Below, piece after piece: positions 18,332 to 25,880 of a stretch of DNA of 46,830 nt. Position 1 is the stretch's first letter. The number at the start of each line of letters is the position of its first letter. A model generated the notes under the pieces. That model saw only the letters and a program-made list of their open reading frames with translations, was not told the DNA's origin and ran no database searches. Both the position numbers and the translations under genes were made by a program. This DNA is from CAZDME01 sp964506785 [NCBI: uncultured bacterium] (GTDB lineage: Bacteria > CAZDME01 > JAYEMH01): positions 1 through 46,830 of the forward strand of contig CAZDME010000003.1 in the NCBI GenBank assembly GCA_964506785.1. The letters run 5' to 3'.

Positions 18332-19150
18332 CTACAGTTTTTCCACAAATCTTTTGACTAACTTGGTCAATTTTGGTTCGGCTCGATTAGCAATCTTTAA
18401 AATCTCTTTTATATTTGCCGGTTTGAGAGCATCGGGCAGACACCGATCGGTAATACAGGAAATACCTAAAACCTCAAACCCCGCATGAACAGCGGCAATT
18501 ACCTCAGGCACCGTTGACATTCCCACCATATCTCCTCCGATTAACCGCATAAAGCGGTATTCGGCCGGGGTCTCGAGATTTGGTCCGGTTACGCCGATAT
18601 AAATTCCTTTTTTAACCTTCATTCTTTCTTGGAGAGCTATTTTTTCCATAAGTTTTATTAGCCGCCTGCTGTAAGGCTGGCACATATCTGGAAACCTTGG
18701 GCCTAATGTATCGTCATTTGGACCAATCAGGGGATTTATTCCCATAAGATTAATGTGGTCACTAATTAAGACTAAATCTCCCAAAGCGAAATGCGGATTC
18801 ATCCCCCCGGCAGCATTAGAAACAATCAGGGTCTTGGCCCCTAAAAGTTTAGCTACCCGGACAGGAATAACCACTTCTTCCAAAAGATGGCCTTCATAAT
18901 AGTGAAACCTTCCCTGCATAGCCATAATTCTCTTTTTACCGATCTTACCCAGAACGAGTTGTCCTTCATGGCTAACTGTGGTAGAAATCGGGAAATGAGG
19001 GATTTTATGGTAAGGAATAATCTGCTTCTCTGAAATCTCCTTAACCAGAGCCCCTAATCCTGTTCCTAAAATCACCGCTATTTCTGGACGGAATTTTACC
19101 TGTCTCTTAATAACCTTTACAGCTGCCTCCACTTTTTCTATAGGTTTCAT
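18332..19150 (-). CDS. Purine nucleoside phosphorylase, trimeric PNP/MTAP type
   Basis: It cleaves purine nucleosides with phosphate to a base and (deoxy)ribose-1-phosphate. Family motifs are clear in 272 residues: GTGLG (29-33), QGRFHYYEG (79-87), SNAAGGMNP (111-119), GPNLETPAEYR (189-199) and GMSTVPEVI (210-218). At residue 235 (SCITDRC) an Asp occupies the position of the base-binding Asn of 6-oxopurine enzymes (Asn243 in human PNP). The known N243D change shifts preference to 6-aminopurines, so adenosine-type substrates should be considered; this is inference. The ATG has AAGGAGG upstream, and a TATAAT (19176-19171) without a good -35 lies before it. Symbol left blank because specificity is open. 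Confidence 0.9.
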   Translation of the reverse strand: MKPIEKVEAAVKVIKRQVKFRPEIAVILGTGLGALVKEISEKQIIPYHKIPHFPISTTVSHEGQLVLGKIGKKRIMAMQGRFHYYEGHLLEEVVIPVRVAKLLGAKTLIVSNAAGGMNPHFALGDLVLISDHINLMGINPLIGPNDDTLGPRFPDMCQPYSRRLIKLMEKIALQERMKVKKGIYIGVTGPNLETPAEYRFMRLIGGDMVGMSTVPEVIAAVHAGFEVLGISCITDRCLPDALKPANIKEILKIANRAEPKLTKLVKRFVEKL

Positions 19151-19215
19151 CCTTTTAAACCTCCTTTTTCATTATACAATTAACATCCAGTTACAGCTTC
19201 TTTTTAATACGCATC

Positions 19216-19324
19216 TTCTGCGTTCTGTTTGAAGTGTAAAGTGTTATGTGTTTTTTAAAAGTCCCTTTCCATTTTTTCATTACACATTTCACATTCCACA
19301 TTACACAGATCTATTACACATTCC
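19216..19324. repeat. Inverted heptamer arrays (TTCTGxx, TxAxGTG / CACATTx) between yggT and pnp
   Basis: First half, 7-bp units: TTCTGCG, TTCTGTT, TGAAGTG, TAAAGTG, TTATGTG. Second half: TTCATTA, CACATTT, CACATTC, CACATTA, CACAGAT, CTATTAC, ACATTCC. The halves are roughly complementary (GTG-AAT against ATT-CAC), so RNA of this spacer could fold back. The CACATTx theme recurs at 35130-35199. Confidence 0.8.
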
Positions 19325-19336
19325 TTCAACCCCGCT

Positions 19337-19633
19337 TTAAATCTCCCATCTTTTACTTAAGTCAGAAAGTGTTCTGACGATAAAAAACCTCAAAAATAAT
19401 AAAAAAGCGACAATAAATATCGGCCGGATATCATATTGTAAGCTCGGCAGATGAAAAATCTTGCCCGCTAAATTAACCCCCGATTCAGTTAGAAATCCGA
19501 TTAACTCAAAAATATAGTTGGGGCCGGCCCAGGCTAAAGCTAATCTGACCACAAAAATAAAAATGAAGAGATTAAGGAAAAAATTGGTTACATAAGCGAG
19601 AGCTCTAAAGAAATTGGCGGCTAACATTTTCAT
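19337..19633 (-). CDS. yggT: YggT-family membrane protein
   Basis: Small inner-membrane protein of the YggT/YlmG family. Relatives are linked to osmotic tolerance or division-site and chloroplast thylakoid functions, without a defined biochemical activity. The 98 residues hold two hydrophobic spans (about 14-34 and 70-88) separated by an amphipathic stretch (ESGVNLAGKIFHLPSLQYDIRP) typical of the family. The start overlaps the thpR stop by 4 bp, so it is translationally coupled to thpR. Function unknown; family assignment good. Confidence 0.82.
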   Translation of the reverse strand: MKMLAANFFRALAYVTNFFLNLFIFIFVVRLALAWAGPNYIFELIGFLTESGVNLAGKIFHLPSLQYDIRPIFIVAFLLFLRFFIVRTLSDLSKRWEI

Positions 19634-20211
19634 AACTGCCTCCCTCTTAAGGCCACATCGGCCAATAAACTATAAACGGGGCCTTGTGAAGTTAAAACAC
19701 TCTTATAGATAGAAATCTTATTTACCCTTACTCCGCCGATAGAAACCCTTTCCTTCGTTACCTCTTTTATCAGCGTTTCTTTATGTTTCGCCGAACGAAC
19801 TCTCCCTAAAGTGAGATGAGGCTGGAAAGAACGTTCCGCCCGGGGAAAACCTGACTCAGCTAAATTATCCTCAATGGCTCTGTTAATTACCTTTAATAAC
19901 TCCCCTCCCTGGCTGATGCCAATCCAGATAACCCGGGGTTTATCGATTGAAGGGAAACCGCCGATTTCCTCTACCGTCACAAAAAAAGGAGAAAATTTCT
20001 CTGCTGCCTTCTCTAATCCGCCCTTCAGCTTCGCCAATTCATCTAAATTGATATACCCCAGAAACTTTAAGGTAAGATGTATATTGCCCGGCTTTACCCA
20101 CTGAATATCAGCCTTGGTTTTTTTTAGCCTTTCCTGGATAAGCCCTATCTTTTCAATGATTGTTTCAGGTAAAGTAACGGCAATAAAGGCTCTAATTTTT
20201 CCCTGATTCAT
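19630..20211 (-). CDS. thpR: RNA 2',3'-cyclic phosphodiesterase (2H family)
   Basis: ThpR (LigT) opens 2',3'-cyclic phosphates and can reversibly join tRNA half-molecules in vitro. The two catalytic HxT motifs are present, HLTLKFLG near residue 45 and HLTLGRV near residue 130, in a 193-residue protein of normal size. The ATG overlaps the cinA stop (ATGA). In many bacteria thpR lies between cinA and recA. Here yggT and pnp follow, and recA is not in the window. Confidence 0.94.
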   Translation of the reverse strand: MNQGKIRAFIAVTLPETIIEKIGLIQERLKKTKADIQWVKPGNIHLTLKFLGYINLDELAKLKGGLEKAAEKFSPFFVTVEEIGGFPSIDKPRVIWIGISQGGELLKVINRAIEDNLAESGFPRAERSFQPHLTLGRVRSAKHKETLIKEVTKERVSIGGVRVNKISIYKSVLTSQGPVYSLLADVALRGRQL

Positions 20212-21434
20212 TTCTTAATAAAACTTAAACGAACCATATTCAAAGCTGCCTGCGCCGCCTTCAATTTAACAAGCTCTCTTTCCCCGTGGAATTGAAATCT
20301 TTGAACTATGGTTTTATCTTCTTTAGCCAAAGCAATAAAGATAAGTCCAATGGGTTTATTTTTAGTGGTGCCACCTGGGCCGGCAATCCCGGTCACCGCT
20401 AATCCCAAGTCAACCTTAGCTTTATTTTTTACGGCAGTTGCCATTGCCCGGGCCGCTTCTTCACTAACCGCCCCCTTTTCCTTTAACAGTAATTCGTCCA
20501 ACCCCAACAGACTTTTTTTAGACTGATTGCTGTAGACAACAAAACCTTCTTCAAAATACTGAGAGCTTCCCGGGACATTGGTTAAACGATGGGAAATCAA
20601 TCCTCCGGTGCAGGATTCGGCTACGGCTATCTTTTTTCTCTTCATACTTAAAAGAAGGCCTACCACTTTTTCTAAATCCTCCTTCTCGATTCCATAAATA
20701 GCATCTCCTAAAATTTTTCTAATTTCCTCTTCCAGCCCCTCAATTAAACCATTAGCTTTATCCCCCCTGGCTTCAATTTTCAGAACAACTTCGATTTGCC
20801 GCGGGAGAAAAGAAAACTTAAATTCCTTTCGCTTCAAAAATTTCTTAATCCTTTCGCTTAGCTCTGCCTCGGTTAATCCATATATTCTGAAACACCGGCT
20901 TACACCGGGGGAAAACTTACTTCTCTTTTTTAGATAAGGGGCCAGCTCTCTCTCAAGCAAATAGTTTAGTTCAAGCGGCACCCCGGGAAGCAAAACCAGT
21001 ATTTTATCTCTCTCCTCAAAAATTAATCCGGGAGCCGTCCCTTTAAGGTTGGTTAAAACCTTAGCCCCTTGAGGAATTAAAGCCTGGTTATAAACAAGCT
21101 CTGGCGGATGGATATCCCTTTTTCTATAATATTCTTCCACATTTTTTAAAACTTTATTATTGACGGTTAATCTCCGTTTGAAAAATTTAGCCGCTGCTTT
21201 TTTAGTGAGGTCATCTACGGTTGGACCTAACCCGCCGGTAGTAATTACCATCTTCGCCCGGGAAAAAGAATCGCCTATCGCCTCGAAGATTTGCCCTTCA
21301 TCATCGCCAATAATAATTGCCCTGTTAACTTCGCAGTCTAATTCTTTCAAACGCTCAGACAAAAGAGCAAGATTGGTATTAACCATTGAACCATCAAGTA
21401 ATTCAGTTCCGATATTTATAATCTCGCATTTCAT
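20208..21434 (-). CDS. cinA: CinA-like protein (MoaB-like domain plus nicotinamide nucleotide amidase)
   Basis: The N-terminal part (to about residue 170) is a molybdopterin-binding-like/ADP-ribose hydrolase fold with TTGGLGPTVDDLT. The C-terminal part (from about 250) is the PncC-type NMN deamidase with AESCTGGLISHRLT and GIAGPGG. Together they are thought to recycle NAD breakdown products. I chose ATG at 21434 (MKCEIINIGTELLDG, the usual family start) instead of the in-frame TTG two codons upstream. pgpA ends only 11 bp before, so pgsA-pgpA-cinA-thpR-yggT forms one tight cluster. Confidence 0.94.
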   Translation of the reverse strand: MKCEIINIGTELLDGSMVNTNLALLSERLKELDCEVNRAIIIGDDEGQIFEAIGDSFSRAKMVITTGGLGPTVDDLTKKAAAKFFKRRLTVNNKVLKNVEEYYRKRDIHPPELVYNQALIPQGAKVLTNLKGTAPGLIFEERDKILVLLPGVPLELNYLLERELAPYLKKRSKFSPGVSRCFRIYGLTEAELSERIKKFLKRKEFKFSFLPRQIEVVLKIEARGDKANGLIEGLEEEIRKILGDAIYGIEKEDLEKVVGLLLSMKRKKIAVAESCTGGLISHRLTNVPGSSQYFEEGFVVYSNQSKKSLLGLDELLLKEKGAVSEEAARAMATAVKNKAKVDLGLAVTGIAGPGGTTKNKPIGLIFIALAKEDKTIVQRFQFHGERELVKLKAAQAALNMVRLSFIKK

Positions 21435-21445
21435 AACCAAAAAAC

Positions 21446-21952
21446 CTAGTTTACAGGGTATTGGAAGTATAATATACCCCGCAGAATCAGATTGGTATAC
21501 ACGGCCGCGAAAAAATCATCGAGCATGACACCCGATGCTCCAGGCAACTTTTCAATCCGCCGGCAAGGAAAAGGCTTTAGAATGTCCAAGAGGCGGAAAA
21601 TCAAAAACCCGACAAAACCAAAAATGAAACCTTTAAAGATTACTCCCCAGAAACAAAACAAGATGCCAAATATTTCATCGATAACTATCTTTTTATCGTC
21701 TTTGTTCCCTAAAATCTTTTCTCCCCGGGAGACAAAAATAAAACCCATAACTAAAATTGAAATCAAAACCAGGCCGTAAACAAAGAGAAAGTCTTTAACC
21801 AGCCAAAAAATAAATAAGCCGAAAAGACTGGCAGTTGTTCCGGGGAGGAAAGGTACGTAACCACAGCCTAAACCAGTAACGGCTATCTTGCTAATCCGGT
21901 TATAGATAAGCTTCCTTTTGGCAACCGTCGATAAATCTGATTTCTCGCGCAA
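21446..21952 (-). CDS. pgpA: Phosphatidylglycerophosphatase A
   Basis: Removes phosphate from phosphatidylglycerophosphate to give phosphatidylglycerol, the step after PgsA. Family motifs in 168 residues: LPGTTAS near residue 40, the metal-binding KKIVIDEIFG near 90, RLLDILKPFP near 120 and GVMLDDFFAA near 140, with hydrophobic membrane spans between. The start appears to be TTG at 21952 (MREKSDLS), with GCAGGG upstream and no in-frame ATG at the expected position. Being next to pgsA supports the role. Confidence 0.93.
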   Translation of the reverse strand: MREKSDLSTVAKRKLIYNRISKIAVTGLGCGYVPFLPGTTASLFGLFIFWLVKDFLFVYGLVLISILVMGFIFVSRGEKILGNKDDKKIVIDEIFGILFCFWGVIFKGFIFGFVGFLIFRLLDILKPFPCRRIEKLPGASGVMLDDFFAAVYTNLILRGILYFQYPVN

Positions 21953-22022
21953 TATTTTTCCCTGCCTTGTAGAAGGTCACATTTATACGATGGCTCTCTT
22001 TTACATCTCCGACGGGGCAAAT

Positions 22023-22601
22023 TTATAATCCCAGAAGCTTACGATTCCGGACAATATAGCTCAAGCCGGAAGCAACCGTTAAAATAATAACTATCAGCAT
22101 AAAAAACCAAATACCGGTTTTTAACCAGTTTTCTAAATATGGGGCGAGTTCTCTAAAGAGAAGAGCCAGGGTAGCCTTCAAGGCAATAAAGGCTAAAATA
22201 ATTATTATCGTCGTGAATTGCGAAATGGTTTTTTGCTTGCCCAATCGATCAGAAGCGAGAATCTTTCCCTCGGAGGCGGCTAAGACCCTCAAACCCATGA
22301 CAGCAAATTCTCTCCCGATAACAATAACTACCATCCAGGCAGGAATTATATTCATCTGGACAAAGGAAATAAAAGCGGCGCTTATCAACATTTTATCGGC
22401 TAAGGGATCAACCAAGATTCCAAATTTGGTTACTGTGTTGGTCAGCCGGGCAACTTTGCCGTCATAATAATCGGTTAGGGCGGCCGCAATAAAGACCAAT
22501 AATGCTCCGTACTTAGCATAGGGATTGTGGACAAATAAAAAAAACATAAAGATAAAAATCAGAATAATCCGTAAAACGGTCAGTTTATTGGCTTTATTCA
22601 T
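22023..22601 (-). CDS. pgsA: CDP-diacylglycerol-glycerol-3-phosphate 3-phosphatidyltransferase
   Basis: Makes phosphatidylglycerophosphate at the inner membrane. The CDP-alcohol phosphotransferase motif is complete (DYYDGKVAR ... GILVDPLADKML, around residues 44-71) and several hydrophobic helices follow. I set the start at ATG 22601 (MNKANKLTVLRI), preceded by GGTGAGGG, rather than the GTG three codons upstream. pgpA follows after 70 bp, giving two consecutive steps of phosphatidylglycerol synthesis. Upstream lie a heptamer array and three tRNA genes whose promoter (23121-23150) may also serve this cluster. Confidence 0.94.
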   Translation of the reverse strand: MNKANKLTVLRIILIFIFMFFLFVHNPYAKYGALLVFIAAALTDYYDGKVARLTNTVTKFGILVDPLADKMLISAAFISFVQMNIIPAWMVVIVIGREFAVMGLRVLAASEGKILASDRLGKQKTISQFTTIIIILAFIALKATLALLFRELAPYLENWLKTGIWFFMLIVIILTVASGLSYIVRNRKLLGL

Positions 22602-22622
22602 AGCCCTCACCTTCGGCTCGGG

Positions 22623-22678
22623 AGTAGTCAGTAGATTGCAGTCAGTAAATAGTACAAAATATACTGTCTACTGTATTC
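22623..22678. repeat. Inverted heptamer array (CAGTAGx theme) between tRNA-Val and pgsA
   Basis: Plus strand reads AGTAGTCAGTAGATTGCAGT, CAGTAAATAGTAC, then TACTGTCTACTGTATT. The first half is the approximate complement of the second around AAAATA, so it can fold back. It fills the space up to the tRNA 3' end. Confidence 0.7.
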
Positions 22679-22755
22679 TGGTGTCCCGTGTCCGGCTCGA
22701 ACGGACGACCTCCGCCATGTCAAGACGGCGCTCTAACCAGCTGAGCTAACGGGAC
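22679..22755 (-). tRNA. tRNA-Val (anticodon GAC)
   Basis: 77 nt with all arms: acceptor GTCCCGT/ACGGGAC, D arm TAGCTCAGCTGGTTAGAGC, anticodon loop TTGACAT (GAC), T arm GTCCGTTCGAGCCGGAC, discriminator A. The 3' CCA is encoded (22681-22679). Third of three tandem tRNA genes. Confidence 0.96.
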
Positions 22756-22791
22756 ACTCTATCGTTTACGAAACATCAATTAACAAATAAT

Positions 22792-22881
22792 TGGTGCCGG
22801 GAGCCGGACTCGAACCGGCACGCCCTTTTAAAGAGCATGGGATTTTAAGTCCCAGGCGTCTACCAATTCCGCCATCCCGGC
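22792..22881 (-). tRNA. tRNA-Leu (anticodon TAA)
   Basis: 90-nt type II tRNA with acceptor GCCGGGA, anticodon loop CTTAAAA (TAA), a long variable arm (TGCTCTTTAAAAGGGCG), T arm GCCGGTTCGAGTCCGGC and encoded CCA. It lies between tRNA-Cys and tRNA-Val. Confidence 0.96.
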
Positions 22882-22889
22882 CATTTCAG

Positions 22890-22986
22890 CAAATAGCCAA
22901 TGGCTAACAGCATTTGGCAAATAGCCTGTGGCAGTAAAAATAAAAATTTAAACTATTCCCTATTTGCTATATGCCATTTGCGATGA
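22890..22986. repeat. Inverted heptamer array (CAAATAG / CTATTTG theme) between tRNA-Leu and tRNA-Cys
   Basis: Units: CAAATAG, CCAATGG, CTAACAG, CATTTGG, CAAATAG, CCTGTGG, CAGTAAA, an A/T-rich centre, then CTATTCC, CTATTTG, CTATATG, CCATTTG. The second half is the complement theme of the first. It fills almost exactly the gap between two tRNA genes without entering either. Confidence 0.82.
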
Positions 22987-23062
22987 TGGAGGCGTGGGTC
23001 GGATTTGAACCGACGCATCGCGGTTTTGCAGACCGCTCCCTTAGCCACTTGGGTACCACGCC
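22987..23062 (-). tRNA. tRNA-Cys (anticodon GCA)
   Basis: 76 nt: acceptor GGCGTGG/CCACGCC, anticodon loop CTGCAAA (GCA), T arm GTCGGTTCAAATCCGAC, discriminator T (U73, a Cys identity base) and encoded CCA. First gene after the promoter at 23121-23150. Confidence 0.96.
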
Positions 23063-23069
23063 ATCATTA

Positions 23070-23097
23070 CTACCTGCTATCTACTCTCTGCTGTTTA
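23070..23097. repeat. Short heptamer array (CTAxCTx theme) upstream of tRNA-Cys
   Basis: Four 7-bp units CTACCTG, CTATCTA, CTCTCTG, CTGTTTA between the tRNA promoter and tRNA-Cys; it is probably in the tRNA precursor leader. Confidence 0.6.
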
Positions 23098-23120
23098 GCC
23101 TTTACGGCTATTGGCGCTAT

Positions 23121-23150
23121 ATTATATGTGCTGCAAATGCTTGCTGTCAA
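23121..23150 (-). promoter_or_regulatory. Consensus promoter for the tRNA-Cys/Leu/Val cluster
   Basis: Minus strand TTGACA (23150-23145), an 18-bp spacer and TATAAT (23126-23121). Predicted start about 50 nt upstream of tRNA-Cys. It may read on into pgsA-pgpA-cinA. Confidence 0.85.
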
Positions 23151-23224
23151 GAATAAATCGGTTTGCCGGATAATTCGTTCCGTATTTCGTATACCGTGGC
23201 TATAGACGGAAACGATAGAAAACT

Positions 23225-23533
23225 TTAAAGTCGATGAGAAATAGCGCTTTTACTGAAGGTAATCTTTACTCGTTCGGAAACTTCCACTACAACCTTACTA
23301 TCTTTGATATCGGCTACCGTTCCATAAATCCCTCCCTGGGTAACAATCCGGTCGCCTCTTTTTAGTTCTGCTATCATTTTCTGGCGCTGCTGTTCCTTTT
23401 TCTGCTGCGGGCGTATCAAAAGCATATAAAAAATGACAAAAATAATAATTATCGGCAGAAAGCCCATCATCCCTGAACCTCCGGGGCTTGGGCCGCCCGC
23501 TCCAGCTCCCATTGCATAAGCAACTTCACGCAT
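23225..23533 (-). CDS. yajC: YajC, Sec translocase accessory subunit
   Basis: YajC associates with SecDF-YidC at the Sec translocon. The 102-residue protein has a short Gly-rich N-terminus, one membrane helix (about 23-41, MGFLPIIIIFVIFYMLL), then IRPQQKKEQQRQKM and the conserved LKRGDRIVTQGGIYGTV. The ribosome site AAGGAGGAGAT directly before ATG is strong. It follows tgt as in the widespread queA-tgt-yajC-secD-secF order. Here, however, secD and secF are not downstream; a tRNA promoter follows instead. Confidence 0.95.
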   Translation of the reverse strand: MREVAYAMGAGAGGPSPGGSGMMGFLPIIIIFVIFYMLLIRPQQKKEQQRQKMIAELKRGDRIVTQGGIYGTVADIKDSKVVVEVSERVKITFSKSAISHRL

Positions 23534-23566
23534 ATCTCCTCCTTTTCTACTTTCAATTGTTGGCCG

Positions 23567-23608
23567 TCTATTTTCTGGCTTCCGTGCTCTGTTTTCTGTT
23601 ATCTACTT
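23567..23608. repeat. Heptamer array (TCTGTTx theme) between tgt and yajC
   Basis: Six 7-bp units: TCTATTT, TCTGGCT, TCCGTGC, TCTGTTT, TCTGTTA, TCTACTT. It shares the TCTGT theme with the arrays at 24745-24830 and 36483-36557. Confidence 0.7.
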
Positions 23609-23619
23609 CGTTAATTATG

Positions 23620-24732
23620 TTAAGCCTGATAATTCTTTTCGAACTCTTTTAAAAATTCCGAGAAACTATCCTTTATGATTGCCCGACGGGCCTCGCCTAA
23701 TATCCGGGTGTAAAAGTGTAAATTATGCCAGGTAGCTAAACGCATAGCTAAAATTTCGCCTCCTTTAAAAAGATGGCGAAGATAAGCGCGGCTAAAATTC
23801 TGGCAAGTGTAGCAAGAACAGCTTTCATCTATCGGCCGGAAATCTTCACGAAACGGGGCATTTTTCAAACACATCTTTCCCTGATAAGTATACACAGTTC
23901 CGTTTCGGGCATTACGGGTTGGAATAGCGCAATCAAACATATCCACTCCTCTTTCTACCGCTTTAATCACATCTAAAGGAGTCCCTACACCCATTAAATA
24001 TCGGGGCTTTCCCTTAGGGAGATAATTAACCGTAGCCTCGACTATTTCAAAAATAATATCCTTTGCCTCTCCGACACTAACTCCCCCGAGGGCATAGCCG
24101 TCAAAACCAATGTCAGTTAAGCGTTCTGCGCACTTTCGCCTAATATCCGGATAGGTGCTGCCCTGGACAATACCGAATAATAACTGCTTGTTCTTTCGTC
24201 TTTCTAAAAAAACCTCTCTTCCCCGCCGAGCCCATTTTAAGGTTAACTCAACGGATTCTTTTACCTTGTTAAATGGTGTAGGGTAAGGCAAGCATTCGTC
24301 TAAGACAGTGGCTATATCTACCCCGAAATCCAATTGAGTCTTTACCGCCTCTTCAGGGGTTAAAAAAATCGTCGCTCCGTCAATAACAGATTTAAAAGAA
24401 ACACCAGTTTCTTCCAGTTTACATAAAGGAGCCAAACTAAAAATTTGGTACCCTCCACTATCAGTCAGAAGAGGCCTATCCCAATGCATGAATGAATGCA
24501 GCCCTCCAGCCTTCTTTATTAAATTCGGCCCGGGCCTCCAGAAAAGATGAAAGGTATTGGATAAAATAACTTGGACACCGATATCTTTCAGCTCATCTGG
24601 ACTCATACTTTTCACTGTGGCCTGCGTCCCTACCGGCATAAAAACCGGCGTCTCGATTTTGCCATGGGGTGTATCAAGCTCACCGCTGCGGGCGGCCGTG
24701 TTTTTATCAGTATGGAGCAATTTGAAAGGCAT
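23620..24732 (-). CDS. tgt: tRNA-guanine transglycosylase
   Basis: Exchanges guanine 34 for preQ1 in tRNAs with GUN anticodons, the entry step of queuosine into tRNA. The general-acid/nucleophile region is intact: LTDSGGYQIFSL near residue 90 and VDMFDCAIPTRNARNG near 265. The zinc site (CSCYTC ... H in TWHNLHFY) is complete in 370 residues. The ATG has no evident Shine-Dalgarno; a T-rich stretch precedes it. Downstream of queA, as is usual. Confidence 0.98.
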   Translation of the reverse strand: MPFKLLHTDKNTAARSGELDTPHGKIETPVFMPVGTQATVKSMSPDELKDIGVQVILSNTFHLFWRPGPNLIKKAGGLHSFMHWDRPLLTDSGGYQIFSLAPLCKLEETGVSFKSVIDGATIFLTPEEAVKTQLDFGVDIATVLDECLPYPTPFNKVKESVELTLKWARRGREVFLERRKNKQLLFGIVQGSTYPDIRRKCAERLTDIGFDGYALGGVSVGEAKDIIFEIVEATVNYLPKGKPRYLMGVGTPLDVIKAVERGVDMFDCAIPTRNARNGTVYTYQGKMCLKNAPFREDFRPIDESCSCYTCQNFSRAYLRHLFKGGEILAMRLATWHNLHFYTRILGEARRAIIKDSFSEFLKEFEKNYQA

Positions 24733-24744
24733 AGTAAAAAAAAT

Positions 24745-24830
24745 ACAGACAACAGAACACAGCGAATAGATTAAAATCTATCTCCTTAACAATTCTTCTG
24801 CTATTTGCATTCTGTTTTTTGTCCTCTGTG
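24745..24830. repeat. Inverted heptamer arrays (ACAGAxx / TTCTGTx) between queA and tgt
   Basis: First half ACAGACA, ACAGAAC, ACAGCGA; then a 16-bp palindrome ATAGATT-AA-AATCTAT (24766-24781); then TTCTGCT, ATTTGCA, TTCTGTT, TTTTGTC, CTCTGTG. The halves are complementary in theme around the palindrome, so the transcribed spacer can fold into a long imperfect hairpin. Confidence 0.8.
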
Positions 24831-24842
24831 TTATTATGTATG

Positions 24843-25877
24843 TTAATTCTTCAATATCAGCATGGCATCGCCATAACTGTAGAAACGATACTTCTCTTGG
24901 ACGGCTTGGCCGTAGGCTTCAAACATTTCTTCCCGAGTAAGAAAAGCACAGACCAAAAGAAAAAGGGTCGTCCTGGGAAGATGGAAATTGGTAACCATCC
25001 CATTAACAATCTTGAATTTATACCCGGGATAGATAAAAATGCCGGTCCAACCTTGACCGGATGAAATTTCGCCCTTTTTATCGGCTAAAGTTTCTAAAAC
25101 CCTGACCGTGGTTGTCCCCACGGCAATTATCCGGCGGTTTTCTCTGCGGGCCTGATTTATCTTGTCTGCCGTTTTTTGCGGCAGATAAAAGAATTCCCTC
25201 TCCATTCGGTGTTTGGTTAAGTCTTCATCCCGTATTGGGCTAAAGGTGCCAAGCCCAACATTCAAGGTAAGCAAGGTAAAATCTATTCCTTTCTTTTCCA
25301 GCCTTTCCATCAACTCAGAGGTAAAATGCAACCCTGCCGTAGGCGCCGCTATCGCTCCTTCAACCCGGGCAAAAATTGTCTGGTAACGCTGGGAATCAGA
25401 TTCTTCCACTTCTCTTTTTATATAGGGTGGTAAGGGTATCTTTCCGATTTGCCAGAGATCTTCTTTAACTTCTCTATGGGAATCAAATTTTAGAATAACC
25501 TCTCCTTCTTCTTTTTTCCCTGCCACTTCAGCTAAAAGCTCGGTTCCTTCAAAAGCAATTTTCATCCCGGGTTTTAAGCGCCGGCTACCCTTAGCCTTAG
25601 CCTGCCAATGATTCTTATCTATTTCTCTAAGCAGCAACAACTCTATCTTACCCCCCGAATCTATCTTTTCCCCTTTCAGGCGGGCCGGGATAACCTTGGT
25701 GTCATTAAAAACCAACAGATCCCCTGCCTGCAAAAAATCATCTATGTTTTTAAAAATGGCATGCTCAATTTTCTTTCCGCGAATAACCATTAAACGGGAT
25801 TCATCCCGCGATTTAGCCGGATACTGGGCAATCAGCCCTTTTGGTAAATGATAATCAAAATGGGATAAACTGAGCAT
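24843..25877 (-). CDS. queA: S-adenosylmethionine:tRNA ribosyltransferase-isomerase
   Basis: Converts preQ1 in tRNA to epoxyqueuosine using the ribosyl part of SAM. The 344-residue protein starts with FDYHLPKGLIAQYPAK and has the family motifs RLKGEKIDSGGKIELLL and GAIAAPTAGLHFT, with GTTTVRVLE and VTNFHLPRTTLFLLVCAF in the second half. The ATG lies 3 bp after the spoIID stop with AAGGA overlapping. Acts between tgt and queH in the same pathway. Confidence 0.98.
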   Translation of the reverse strand: MLSLSHFDYHLPKGLIAQYPAKSRDESRLMVIRGKKIEHAIFKNIDDFLQAGDLLVFNDTKVIPARLKGEKIDSGGKIELLLLREIDKNHWQAKAKGSRRLKPGMKIAFEGTELLAEVAGKKEEGEVILKFDSHREVKEDLWQIGKIPLPPYIKREVEESDSQRYQTIFARVEGAIAAPTAGLHFTSELMERLEKKGIDFTLLTLNVGLGTFSPIRDEDLTKHRMEREFFYLPQKTADKINQARRENRRIIAVGTTTVRVLETLADKKGEISSGQGWTGIFIYPGYKFKIVNGMVTNFHLPRTTLFLLVCAFLTREEMFEAYGQAVQEKYRFYSYGDAMLILKN

Positions 25878-25880
25878 TCC

